Shown: in pieces, positions 45,481 through 57,321 of the stretch
How positions within the stretch are numbered: the first letter of the stretch is position 1
Layout: each line of letters begins with the position of its first letter
From: Siphonodentalium dalli
Lineage: Eukaryota > Mollusca > Scaphopoda > Gadilida > Siphonodentaliidae
DNA length: 64,000 nucleotides
Reading direction: 5' to 3'
Assembly (NCBI GenBank): GCA_032622095.1
Contig: CP136069.1
Location: forward strand, 81,924,958 to 81,988,957
Program-made: the position numbers and the translations under genes
The notes under the pieces: model-generated
Database searches by the model: none
The model's input: the letters and a program-made list of their open reading frames with translations, nothing else
Told to the model about the DNA's origin: nothing

Positions 45481-46224
45481 TGCATAATTATGAGATAACT
45501 AGAGGTGGGATATGAGATTGAAGATATTAGATTTATTACATTGGATAGCATACTGTATGTCTATGGAATGGGTGGGTTAATTTTGTTAATATTTTAAAGC
45601 AATTAAACCAAATGACCCTCTCTATACAGGTTAGGGGTGTGTTATCATAAACTATGACTTGAAATATAATATAATCAATGACAAATATTTGAGTTATTAA
45701 ATGAGATAGCAAGGGGTTGATCTTAATCACACTAATGAACTGATCAAAATAGTCTATACATGCATGTATATGGATTTAGAAGCCCACACAATAAGTCAGT
45801 CTCAAGAATACAAGCAACATTATTATTATCCTGCACCCCAAATGCAATAGAGGGAATTTCAAAATAAGACATTTCCTCTAATGTTTTTAGAAATCCTTAC
45901 TGAACCTGGCTCAAAGTGAAAGATATAATTTAATATCTGCCTATCAGATATCATGTGTCTATGGAATGGGTTAATTTTAATCCCAAAATCCATGCAAGAC
46001 CAGAGAGCTATGTTGGAGTTGATAAATCCTGAGAAGTCACTGTCCACACACTATGGAAATGCAACAAACGACAGATAGCTATTATAGTGCAGCAGTGAAT
46101 ATCAGATTTCATTACCGGGTATCAATAATAGAGATTATCTCTAGTCTCTCTTACTGATACCAGAGTTGTAAGCTGCTGCAGTTATATATTGTAAGCAAAT
46201 CTCAAATCTGTTCAATTCTTAGTT
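45481..46224. other. No recognised feature
   Basis: No gene or clear repeat is visible. Confidence 0.5.
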
Positions 46225-46712
46225 AAAAGGGGCCATAATTCTGGTATAAAAAACAGGATCTGACCCATATTCAAACTTGATCTGTATTTTGAGTTGATAA
46301 ACTCGCATACCAAATTTGGTTCTTATCAGTTGAAAAATGGTTGATTTATCAAAATATGCAGAAATTCTATGTCAAAGGGCCATAACTCCATTAAAAAATA
46401 TCGGATCAAACCCATATTCGAACTCGATCTGTATTTTGGTCCGAGAAACTTGGATACCAAATTTGATTCTGATCAGATAAAAAAAATTTGAGTTATGGTA
46501 GCATGCATGAATTCTAAGTCGAAAAAGGGCCATAACTCCGTGAAAAAAAACTCGGATCGAACCCATATTCGAACTCGATCTGTATTTGGTGCTGACAAAT
46601 TCATATACAAAATTTGGTTCCGATCAGATAGAAAATGTTCGAGTTATCGCACCATGCGTAAAGTGTCTACAGACAGACAGACAGACAGACAGACAGACGG
46701 ACTAACGACGAG
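46225..46712 (+). mobile_element. Core-repeat element, GGGCCATAACTC family
   Basis: Four ~125-base cores begin near 46228, 46375 and 46525 with GGGCCATAAyTC. They run through AAAAATATCGGATCAAACCC, CATATTCGAACTCGATCTGT and ACCAAATTTGrTTCTGATCAG. The block ends in (CAGA)n at 46672-46698. Long frames on either strand follow the repeat and are not genes. Confidence 0.75.
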
Positions 46713-47614
46713 TGGTCAATCCGGACGTCGACACTATGTTTACCATACTATGGTATGGGTAAACATAAAAATGGTGGCAAAACATCCGCCACCATTTTCC
46801 CCACATATCTTCTGGACTGATAATAAACGCTCTTTGTTGGTCAGATAACCATCATTCGTGGATGGAACATGAGAATATGTGCATATCTCATACCATTCCA
46901 TTGGTCATGTGACTCATCTGTACCAATTTCCCTACATAAGAAATGCTCTTTATATATTTGCCCCTTTAAGTCGTCTGAGGTGAACGGCATCTATCCCATG
47001 ACACTCTATCGGTCAATTTATCCCCGTGATTAAATTTTCACCGATCAGATTGCAGCTATTTTCGGTATATAATTAATTATTTAATTGAATTAATTATTAG
47101 TGCCCTTTTAAGACATTTGATGTTAACGGGACCTATCTAATAAAATTCCATGGGTCAAATTGTCCATATGTACACATTTTAAGCTCCGAGGGTCCAGCCG
47201 TTTCTGAATAAACAATCAGTAGATAAAAGCCAATTGCGACAGCCATTCAAGTCTGACACAGCCTGTCGCTAGTAGTATCTCGTGAATCGACATAACTTAA
47301 GTTACGGGCGGTCTATCACACAAATCTTTTTCGACAACGTGCTCAATGGATCAGCGGGAATCGATAATGACTGAGAAAATCTACACCGGTGATATCATTT
47401 AAGGCCGCGGAAACCTCAGGATGGTCCCAGCTTTAGTGAACCCTATACAATAGTTCGTGTCGGAAGAAAGTGTCTAGAGCTGCATATACTGTATTTACTC
47501 CACACACTGCATATCAGTGTTGTATTTATACTTAGCTCTACATATTGTTCTCCAAGCTGTAGGTCCACAATAATAAATATAATAAATAACTCTTCATTTA
47601 TGGAGGACAATTAA
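46713..47614. other. No recognised feature
   Basis: No gene or clear repeat is visible. Confidence 0.5.
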
Positions 47615-49036
47615 AAATATATATTATTTTTAGAAGGGTCACATCTCCCATTTTGAGGAAATCACACCAAGCCTGAGGAAATAGCTTCAAAATATCAAAT
47701 GTGTTGACAGCAGTACCCATTCCTTAAATATGAGTCTTCATCACTGACATCCATAAGATATGATAAAGCAAAACAAGTTTGAAAAATCTAATCCAAATTT
47801 AAAACTGGTCGATTTTTTTAATTTGTCTATCTGCTCGTCCGTTTAAAAGCTAAAGCGTTATTTCTAGCAATTTAACGCGACCACGTGCTATATAAGTATA
47901 CTCGAACGAATTGCATAAATATGGCAAATATACCTAGCGCAACTTACCAAGAACAATCATATGTTCAGGGCACTCTAATGAAAGAAAATATTCAAGTTTT
48001 ATTCATATCACGAAACCAATATTTGAGAAAAAAAATCCAGAGCTTCCATTTTGAAACACCACGATAGCTGTAATGCGATTGGTGCAAATCAGCTACTTCC
48101 GGTTTCGCAGCCAATCATACGTTCTCTTATTCTCATCGCTTGTCAGCATCTCGCTTTATCGGCAGAATTAAAACAGGTGAAAAAAAATTTCATCTTTGGA
48201 ATTTACTGCAACAACCAGACACAATATATAGGGCCAATTTGTGTTATTTAAAATCACTATTATTGCCCGTCTCTATGGAATCCTATTAGGGCCACTTGCT
48301 AATGGCGCTTTCGGCGCGATGCGCCGAAAGCGACAAAAAGTGCGCCATTAGTAACGCGCCGAAAGCGCCGAAAGCGCCGAAAGCGACAAAATATGCGCCG
48401 TTACGGCGCACTATTTGTCGCTTTCGGCGCACTTTTTGTCGCTTTCGGCGCGCGCGCCGAAAGCGACAAAATGTGCGATATTAGCGCATGTTTCGGCGCG
48501 CCGAAAGCGACAAAATGTGCGCCGTAACGGCGCACAGTTTGTCGCTTTCGGCGCGTTACTAATGGCGCACCTTTTGTCGCTTTCGGCGCGCGCCGAAAGC
48601 GCCATTAGGCATACTATTAGGGCCACTTGCTAATGGCGCGCGCCGGAAGCGACAAAAAGTGCGCCATTAGGGTATGTTTCGGCGCGCGCCGAAAGCGACA
48701 AAAAGTGCGCCATTAGCAAGTGGCCCTAATAGGATTCCATACGTCTCGGTTTGTTAGCCAGCTTTTTCTGGGAAATATGTGTTATTTGATGAGAATTTCA
48801 TCAAATTCGATTGGACTGTCGAAAAAATCGATCAGGTTTTGGATTTTCTCGAACTGTTTATCGCCGTATTATATTTTTTGGATGTTATTTTGAAGAATAA
48901 TGTGTAAGGAAGGGGTAAAGCTGTCAACAGAACTGATCATTTGAAAAAAAATGTGTTTTTGAAGTCATTTTCACCAAGCTTGGTGTGATTTCCTCAAAAT
49001 GGGAGATGTGACTCATCTAAAAATAATATAATAAAA
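47615..49036. mobile_element. 1.4-kb element with ~55-base inverted ends
   Basis: TATTATTTTTAGAAGGGTCA and CATCTCCCATTTTGAGGAAA at 47618-47676 face their complement at 48977-49034. The inner spacer carries the GC-rich fold-back at 48274-48741, a later insertion. No transposase frame is visible. Confidence 0.7.
48274..48741. mobile_element. 468-base GC-rich fold-back with 6-base target-site duplication
   Basis: The outer arms are perfect ~35-base inverted repeats opening TATGGAATCCTATTAGGGCC. CGTCTC flanks both ends (48268-48273, 48742-48747). The interior is a mosaic of the module CGCCGAAAGCGACAAAA with GTGCGCCATTAG in both orientations. Forward copies lie near 48324, 48379, 48459, 48503, 48644 and 48690; reverse copies near 48414, 48436, 48538 and 48573. 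A second copy of the outer arm motif (ATTAGGGCCACTTGCTAATG) sits inside at 48615. Frames over it are repeat translations. Confidence 0.85.
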
Positions 49037-49686
49037 TAAAATAAAAATGTTCCCGGATCCCCGTGGTATAGCTTTATACGCCCTGATAGCAAATTATAAC
49101 ATAATAATTCTGAAATAATATTTTCAGCTTCAGACTCGAAAATTATTTCAAATGTTTGAGAGGACCAGTTAAATTTTTTCGGTAATTATGCTTTTAATAC
49201 CCTGATTTAAAAAACCTTCCTTGTTCTAGAAAGAGTGGCCATTGGAAGTTGACCCTATATTTGCTCAGTATATATTCCCCTGTCTAGCTGGTACACTGAA
49301 GTATGGTATCTAGCATATATAATAATACAATGTCAACGGAAATTTGAAAGACTCAATTAGCTATAGCAATTCATATGACTTAGATTTGTCTTTGGATCAA
49401 ACTTTCCCCATAAGTTTAATCAGGTGTTTGGAAAACTGCAATTAGGTCATACGGACCGTGACACATGCAGTTTCACAGTGTTCATTGCATATATATATAT
49501 TTATCACATGATTAGCACTATTTTCCTATGTAATATTCGAGCGTAATAGACACGTGTAATATCGTCGCGTGCAATGACGTCACGCTGCTCTTTGGGACAA
49601 TGATCGCTGGCTGCTGTTAATTGTTGTTTTCGATAAAATTTTAGCGATTATATGATCATGTGATAAAAAGTATCGTTCTATTGTAT
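49037..49686. other. No recognised feature
   Basis: No gene or clear repeat is visible. Confidence 0.5.
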
Positions 49687-49787
49687 ACGTAATTTATCAA
49701 CCTCGTCCACTAAATTCTATTTGAGCCTCGGTAAACCTCGGCTCGAATCGAATTTAGTGAACTCGGTTGATAAATTCCGTATAAAAT
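49687..49787. repeat. ~100-base imperfect palindrome
   Basis: TACGTAATTTATCAACCTCG and CCACTAAATTC face GAATTTAGTGAACTCGGTTG and ATAAATTCCGTATA. The loop is around CCTCGGTAAACCTCGG. Confidence 0.7.
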
Positions 49788-49975
49788 AGTAAACTCGTTT
49801 GAGATCCTCTATATATCATATGGTGGCAGGAAGACATGTCAGTCTATATTGAACTAAGCCGTCCCCTCTCAATATACCACATAAATTTGTTATTGTTTAT
49901 CTAGTTCTTTCTATGTTATGTATGTATTTGTGTATATTGGAAATAAATTATCCTATCCATGTGGAACTCAAAACC

Positions 49976-50240
49976 ATCGTTATGTAAACAGTGGAATTAA
50001 CGATAAAGGTCAAATTAGTCCAATGAGATACCAAAGTTTAATCACAACTTGGCGTTAAACATTGGAAAAGTTCAAAGCATTGAAAAATAATCTGAAAATC
50101 ATATTCAGACTAAATTTTTGAACTTTTAAATGCTACACTATATGTTTGTTGACAAATCACTGCAACAGTTTTGTAACACATAATATTGGTTTCAACACGC
50201 GAAATTTCGTCAATTGATAACTATCAATACTAAACATAAG
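49976..50240 (+). repeat. Dispersed repeat with empty MITE site
   Basis: TTATGTAAACAGTGG, CCAATGAGATACCAAAG, then TTTAATCACAACTTGGCG, TTAAACATTGG and GGTTTCAACACGCGAAATTT. It is contiguous where the copy at 34890-35570 is interrupted by a family A MITE between two TTAA. Confidence 0.8.
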
Positions 50241-51394
50241 GATACAGTGTATCTTGGTGATGATGTATTTTCAAACTTGTTTTACACATTTACCCGCTGT
50301 GATCGAGTGCCTCGCATGGGTCTGTTCAACATGCTTATTTTTACTAATATTATATATAATATATATATGTATCTAAAAATAAAATTAGCAAGACATGTAA
50401 CTCTTATACACCAACCAGGCTTTGTGTTTTCTGGTTTGGCACAAGCGATGTCCGTGGCGAAGTTTTCGGCAATGATACATTGAATTTTGCATTCTTTAAG
50501 ATGGCATAACCCAACCTTGGGTATATTGAAACAATTGAATGTTCAAAACATTGCAAAAAATGTTATGTATAGACTATAGTTTTTTCAGATATCTACTGTC
50601 AGCGCATCACTAACCATGTATTAACAATTATAAACTGCAAACATGCATGCAATTGGCAAGGGTTCACGAATGCAGCTGCCAATAATTATGATTGAATCAG
50701 TTATGTGCAGTAATTGTTCTCAGCTCTTGCAAGGCACTCTCGTGGTATGCCCTCGGCGTGCCATGATAGCTAATTTTAGCCATTACTGTATCCACGAAAT
50801 TGGGGATATGGCATTTTATCGATAATCGACGTGAGAATTACATAGTTTAGATCATTAATACCAGCTAATACTCAATACTGTCTAATGTTCGGAGTACGCG
50901 AACTCACACCATATAGCATATGTATGATATTGGGCATATATGCACATGCTTCTTAGGATGTGTATTTAACAGTATAATTGACAGATGGACGAATATTGAT
51001 ATATACAAACGTTTACATACCCGCGAGAATACGACCAGCTATATATACATCCACGAAGAACTGAATCATCCCATACACAAAAGAACGCTATAATATATGC
51101 TCCATATATCCACGGCAAGTTATGTTCTGAAGATGCGCTGTCGATTTGCGATATAAATACTAGCGACAAGCGTATGAGTGTGGTTAGAAGTAGGCCAATA
51201 GAACTTCAAACATATAGTTTTCTCTGAAGGCATACCGACACAGACAATTTATTGGTATCGGTCTGAGTGACGCTGGATTGGAAATAAAGTAGAGTGCTGC
51301 CCGGTGCCGCGATTATATCGGCGTTGCTTGTCTCTTGGTCATTATCTCCGAGCAGCGTAATGAAGATGTAATGCTATTCATTTCTCTAACCCTT
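50241..51394. other. No recognised feature
   Basis: About 1.15 kb with no supported gene. Confidence 0.5.
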
Positions 51395-51765
51395 GTTATG
51401 TCGAGATATATACCACATCTGTACCATATAGTGGGCGATTAGATGTGTTGGGATCGAAGGACGACAATTTGTGGAATGGAACAGTATACGGCATAATAAT
51501 AGTCTTGGAACGGTGGATTTCTTAAATAATACTCTATGTAGATGGATGGTATTGGCATTAAAAATGTGTTGTCTCTTCTCGGCACAACTTCCAAAAAACA
51601 AAAACAACAACAACAACAACATAATTTATATTAATTTATATAACCCTGGTTATGTCGATATATATATATACCACATGGCTGGTGAGATTAGCTCTGTTGG
51701 GATCAAACGAAGGGCGGCAATGGATGGAACGGGATGGAATAGAATAAGAGTATAACAGGAAGAAC
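51395..51765 (+). repeat. Diverged direct repeat, two copies
   Basis: CTTGTTATGTCGAGATATAT, ACCACAT, TGTTGGGATCGAA and TGGAATGGAAC at 51395-51485 recur as GGTTATGTCGATATATATAT, ACCACAT, TGTTGGGATCAAACGAAGG and TGGATGGAACGGGATGG at 51648-51740. (AAC)n lies between at 51600-51620. Confidence 0.65.
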
Positions 51766-51889
51766 AAGAGATGGAATATGGCCTTATATTATAACACTGG
51801 ATTTCTACAACTTGTAGAATAATATACGCACACTAAAACAAGCACATTTGAAGCGACGACCTCTTATTACGCCCCATGTGTGTATACTG

Positions 51890-52475
51890 CCAGGCTGATC
51901 TGGCCGTGTCAATGGAGCTATTTGGATATCTCGCAGAACAGTACATTTCGGGTTTCACACGATGCGAGTTATTTTAGGAAATATGATTTTAAATGTACTA
52001 GCTATATTGCGTACCGGTTATACTTTTTGCAGGATGTATGTATTCGCGGATGTATCTTCGCAGCTCTCATTGTTGCATTTATTTTCATGACCACGTTAAT
52101 TGTTTCGATATTTATATTTGAACAATGGCTGGGCCACTCTTGAAGATTTTATTGCGTGGCCACTCTTGAAGATTTTATTGCAGGAACACAATGCATAATA
52201 TAACAGCTAACTTTGCTGATGAATTATGTCTCAGTTGGAATATAGACTAAAGGTCGTATTGCGAAGTAACGGGTGTGTATTTAATCCGATTGGTAGATTT
52301 TTGGTCGCATTTAGAGGCTTCTGTGGTGATGAATAAGATCATATTTTGCCGTATATAGTTGTTTGAATGATTGGTTGTTTCAACGGAATTGTGAGGTGTT
52401 GCATACATGAAACAAATATATTTTATATTATAATTTATATATATGCCTATAATTATGATCTTGAGGGCGTTAATA
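51890..52475 (+). repeat. Dispersed repeat, partner of 9320-9715
   Basis: It has the same ordered phrases as the 9.3-kb copy. A 30-base segment (GTGGCCACTCTTGAAGATTT) is duplicated in tandem at 52126-52180. An 87-codon frame (51880-52143) ends in a hydrophobic stretch, but it is not conserved in the partner. Confidence 0.75.
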
Positions 52476-52599
52476 CAATTTCGGAGAAGTACATTGTGTT
52501 GTTTCAATATAATGGTAGATCCGTTCTGTGTCAATATTTGAACCCGCATTCAGATTGATACGCATCCCAGGTCCATGTTAATTAAGGGGATTAATTTTT

Positions 52600-52815
52600 A
52601 GGATGTTCTCGTAGCCGAGGTTGTTGGGTCGTGGATAAGATCAATGCATTCTGGGCTGTACGAGTTTGGCGCGGGTTCGAACCCCGACTTGAGCCAAAAA
52701 CGGAACCGATTTTCAAGCTTGATATGAGTTGGGGGACATCTCAATGTGCTATTGTGGGCAGCAATGAGCACTCATACTGAGTCCGTCCCTCCATAAATCT
52801 GATATAAATATATTC
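52600..52815 (+). mobile_element. Possible tRNA-derived SINE
   Basis: TAGCCGAGGTTG (52612) is close to a pol III A box, and GGTTCGAACCC (52674-52684) is an exact B box. The 62-base spacing is long, as in Ser/Leu-type tRNA heads. No functional tRNA fold was found, and the region runs into a non-tRNA body and an ATAAATATATTCATAAA-like tail. No target-site duplication was recognised. Confidence 0.55.
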
Positions 52816-53584
52816 ATAAAAATATTATAGATGCTTGATTTTGATTCTAAACAAAACATATGAATCTATACCCAAATTAGCCTGCAATAGAATAGGTTAA
52901 CTCCGACCCATGCGACCACTGATCTATATGCTATACGTGAACTGACCATACTGTGACATATTGGTTTCCAAAAAAAGAAATGAATCCTTAGAATTTACAC
53001 TGAGTTTTGTATATGCTTATCTATGAACATCGATAGACACAGAAGAAACGTGTGGTTATTCGCGAACGACCCACGAACTGTGAAATTGCATGTCTGCGAT
53101 ATTAAAAAAATTTAATATATATTATTAAAAACACCAGTAATGTCTCACAAGCACGAACAGATTTAATAAGATAAAGATGTAATTGCAAAAATACACCCAT
53201 TCGTCATTTGCAAATATAAATTTGATATGTGGTGTATCATTGGTGGCAGTGTAACCTTGTTACATGTACGCTCCAATAGATGTCGTGACAGTCTACACAT
53301 GCATATACCAGTTTAGAGTCGCATACGGTATATATAAACCGTGGCCCGATATTCAATAATTTGCCATCCCATGATGCATGGAACCCATCGATCCTTGTTC
53401 ACTCATCAACCTCACCTTTGTCTGCCCATTCATGCTCATGTGGTGTGCTTAATAACAAATACTGATAAACTCGACTTTATGTTCCGAGGATCCGGAACCG
53501 GCGAAGCAATAAGACCGATCGATTGAAACGTTCCGGAGACATGCCTCGTAGCGGCTCATAATTAGGCCTATATTGGTGATATAT
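52816..53584. other. No recognised feature
   Basis: No gene or clear repeat is visible. Confidence 0.5.
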
Positions 53585-53795
53585 AGTAATGCCCTAAGTA
53601 ATGGACTCCTTAACCAGAGCAGAATTATGGGTAACTTTTCAGGATTTAGTCGGAAATATGGCTTGTTGCCATTCATCGGAAAGCTCTCGTCGAGAGCTTT
53701 CCGATGAATGGCAACGAGCCATATTTCCGACTAAATCCTGAAAAGTTACCCATAATTCTGCTCTGGTTAAGGAGTCCATTACTTAGGGCATTACT
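53585..53795. mobile_element. 211-base nearly perfect palindrome (AGTAATGCCC family)
   Basis: The 105-base arms start AGTAATGCCCTAAGTAATGG and meet at a single T (53690). One mismatch was seen (TTGTTGCC against the complement of GGCAACGAG). A partly deleted relative is at 56649-56821. Frames over both are mirror images from the two arms. Confidence 0.9.
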
Positions 53796-56419
53796 GTATA
53801 GTCAAAAGATGGCCAGATTGTCCGAGATGAATGGCTGTATCTGTATATGTCATCGCCCACTCTAACTGTGAAATCCCTGTTTTATTACGTATATTTTCCT
53901 TGTGTAATTGAATTTATCTAATAATCAGCTTCCAGTTGGTCGTCTAATCTAAATCGTAAAGATATTCAGTTGGCCGCCCATTGGAAATCGAAAAACGTTC
54001 AAGGCCAACCGGAGATGGGGTATATTGTTTGAAAAAAACGTAGCAGTCAGTCAAGTTTACGTTTTTCGCAAAGAATAATAACTCTAAATACAGACAACGA
54101 TGATTATGATCAGTAATTTCGGGGCGCTGCCAATTGACTCATTAATTGACTCAAGTTACCTTACATGATATTAGTTGGTATTAAAAACAAAAGAACATAT
54201 TTCTTGTAATACTATGTATAACTTTTGTCTGGCAAATACCGTAATGGTACCGTAACTGTTTAACACCGATAAGCGGATGTGCTTATTATTAGGTGACCAT
54301 GATATTATCAGGTCAGGCATATTCTAAATTCAACTATTATATATTTTGCCAGATATATAACATATCACCATATCCATTATAACAATTCCTTATGTATTTC
54401 CGTGTTCAATGTATTTTGTGTAACATAATTATATATTTGGTGGATAAATAAACAATGTTTAAACCAACTATTATAGTTATATTTAGCTATTATAGTTCAA
54501 TTTGACAGTGCTAAATCCACCATTTCCCTGGTTTTGTGTCAACTATGGTATCGCGCATCCCAATGCACAGCCAAATTGCACTCATATAGCAACATGATGC
54601 CAACATCACAGCAAATTTGCAGTCTCCCAATTGTTTTAAAACCTTTTGCGCTGGCTTATTTTATTTAATAATGACACAAGGTTGCCTTTCTAAATGATAT
54701 CAACATGTCACGCAATCGCTCATTCATAACAAAATTTAGACCAATTGAATGTTAGTTGACTTCCTTGTCATGTGACATGATGCCTATTTTTTCGCATGGA
54801 TCGAGACATGTTATTTCGTCAGATATTTAAACAAACATGGTATTGATTTAGTATGACACTGTTTTTAATCATTTTTTTTAATATGATGTTGTGTTATGCC
54901 TCTTGTATCGAATTCATAAAACGGCGATATTCATATTCACTTTTATAGTAATAATTCAGGATGTGCCGGACCTTATACATTCAAACGTCTTAATTAAACT
55001 CTTGGTTGTAAAAATAATGTCACGAAGACTCACGATGCGTGTTGTACGGTCCGGTTATTATGCTGAGTCCGGACCTACGTCAGCACACCAGCAGTTGGTC
55101 ATTATTCATTACTCAAACTCAGGGATTGCTGAATCGAAACCATTGTATCTCGAAGTTTTATGATGTATTGTACAATACAATTGTACAATACAATTGTACA
55201 GCTCAGGTATCGTATTGTGGTATATTTTTTCAGAAAATGCATTTGAGCTGACAAGTGCTTAATTAATTTTATTTAAATGTCGTTATGGTAACCGGTACCT
55301 GGGTAATGACATTCTACCTGAAAGTTTGCGAATCATATCTGGTGATACTGTGTTGTGACTCATCGGTGGTGTCAGTGCCTAGGTAATTTTGTTTATATGT
55401 TGTTATGGTAATAGGTATACATGTGTAGTGATATTCTATCTATTATTTTGTGACTCATGTCAGGTGATTCTGATACAGCGTTATATATAGACAGAACAAT
55501 TAAATGTTGGAAATAATTAGTTGTCTATTTTTATATATATTCACAGACACAGCTGCCATCGCCTATCTCGCGGTCAGTCGCTGTATAGGTACACGATGTC
55601 GTTCATCAACCGGACTCCGCCCTTAATAGAGGTTTCCAGACATAATCATCAGTGGGAGGAACTTACGGTTTCTAGGAGACAAGATATCTGATGAAATAGT
55701 TTAATCGGTTTATCAGCGCTTACCCTTATGTTATAACTAGCTGAAACAGTCTCCTCTGTGCGCATAGCTTATATTGATATTTTAAACATTTTGTTGTTTT
55801 TTCTTCTTTTTGAATCTTTTTAAATTGAACTCCTCGCTCAATTTAACATTTAAATGTTTTAATTTAAATAAAAAATAAAAAATAAAAACCAAAATTTAAT
55901 TATTGTATTGTGTTTAGATTGAACTGCTTCATCAATGTAACATTAAAAAAAAAATTAAAATTAAAAAAACAAACGCCGTTGTAACATCCACTTGGGTACT
56001 TCGAGTCACCACACCAAATTTGGTTGAAATGGGGAATTCAGTGTAAGTTTTTTAGAAAAGATTGACCAAACCGTATACAAGTCGCAGGTGACCATATCAT
56101 ACCTTTTTGGAAAGTTTGAAGACTTATCTAGTGACAACGCGAAGAGGATTTTTTATTTTCATCCCAGGTTGGATATTATTGGATATTATTAAAAAGTAGG
56201 TCACCAACTCACCACTGTTTATCATTGTTTATAATATTTCCATCAAATGTCACAAAACAAAACATAAAATGAAAAATCTGCTTTGCGTTGTCACTAGATA
56301 TATGCTCAAATATTCCAACAAGACATGAAGTATTATTCTGCGGTTTGGAAATATTGAGTAATCTTGTCTTGAAAATTAACACTGAATTCCCCATTTAAAT
56401 GTTGCCATTTTACCTCCCT
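53796..56419. other. No recognised gene
   Basis: About 2.6 kb of AT-rich sequence. At 55155-55200 TTGTACAATACAA repeats occur. CAAATTTGGTTGAAATGGG at 56017 is shared with 59684, and TAACTAGCTGAAAC at 55735 with 59767. No coding region is supported. Confidence 0.45.
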
Positions 56420-56998
56420 CTTAAGAAAGATATCTGATATCATCAGCCGACTTCCGAAAGAATCCGTCCAACAACCAGATACAGCACACCCAGCAAAGAA
56501 GTTTTGACCAGACGGCCTATTCTTCTTTCTATAAGACGGCACACCAGTTGTCATCGAAGAAACCATGGCAGAATTCGACGAGTTCTTGAAAGAGCCCAAG
56601 CATCGCATCGATTCTCACCCTCTAAAGTATTGGGATGTACAGTAGTACAGTAATGCCATAAGTAATCGACTCCTTAACCACATCAGGATTATGGGTAACT
56701 TTTCAGGATTTAGTCCCGAGAGCTTTCCGATGAATGGCAACAAGCCATATTTCCGACTAAATCCTGAAAAGTTACCCATAATTCTGCTATGGTTAAGGAG
56801 TCGATTACGTAGGGAATTACTGCACATCACACAGAGTATCCAAAATTGGCCAGTCTAGCCCAGCGGTACTTTACAATTCCAGCATCTTCAGCCCCAGTTG
56901 AGCGACTCTTCAGCGTAGCCGGAAAGATGTACAGACCATATCGATGCCGACCCAAGGACAGTACATTCGAAGACTTCATGATTGGTCAAGTGCAATGA
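56420..56998 (+). pseudogene. hAT-family transposase C-terminal remnant, interrupted
   Basis: The 3' part of an hAT transposase gene, coding for the conserved dimerisation region. Before the insertion, the frame includes MAEFDEFLKEPKHR and ends at YWDVQ. After it, the frame resumes with YPKLASLAQRYFTIPASSAP and VERLFSVAGKMYRP and stops with TGA at about 56996. The SSAPVERLFSVAGK-type core is typical of the family. The gene is dead: upstream there are in-frame stops and shifts, and a palindromic element (56649-56821) splits the domain. The N-terminal zinc finger and catalytic region are not present in the window upstream. In life the enzyme would cut and paste DNA with 8-base target duplications. 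Confidence 0.85.
56649..56821. mobile_element. Asymmetric palindrome inserted in the hAT gene
   Basis: It has the same ends as the 211-base palindrome (AGTAATGCC at the left, GGAATTACT at the right), but the left arm lacks about 38 bases next to the centre. A 173-base element remains. It disrupts the transposase frame right after GTACAGTA. A clear target-site duplication was not seen. Confidence 0.85.
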
Positions 56999-57169
56999 CA
57001 GAGTTTAAAAACGTTTAATAATTAATGTTGAATGTGTGTATTACTTGCTTGTTTTATTCGTCCATTGTTATGTGGTGATGTTTTATTCAATAAAATTTGA
57101 TATTTTAATTTGATTTATTTCATTGCATTATATATTCCTGTGAGATCAAAATGGTTGGAAACTAAACAT

Positions 57170-57321
57170 TGTAATCAGATGTAATCGAAAAGTAATCGAT
57201 TACATTTTACTAAGTAATTTAATTGTAATTTGAAAATATGTAATCAGTAATCGTAATGGTAATCATGTAAACCAAATGTAGTTGTAATCGATCATATTGG
57301 TACGTAATCGCTCCAACACTG
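57170..57321 (+). mobile_element. 3' end of the hAT element with terminal repeat
   Basis: Following the transposase stop, a TGTAATCGATTACATTTTAC / AATCGTAATGG-rich stretch ends in CGCTCCAACACTG (57309-57321). CCAACACTG is the complement of the CAGTGTTGG start found on many hAT elements. The opposite end was not found in this window. Confidence 0.7.

Noticed and set aside
52612-52690. Functional tRNA gene
   Set aside because: The B box is perfect, but the A-B distance is long, no cloverleaf with a matching acceptor stem was found, and a SINE-like body follows.
53449-53676. 75-codon minus frame resembling the frame at 56615-56830
   Set aside because: The similarity comes from both lying on arms of the same palindromic family, not from a conserved protein.
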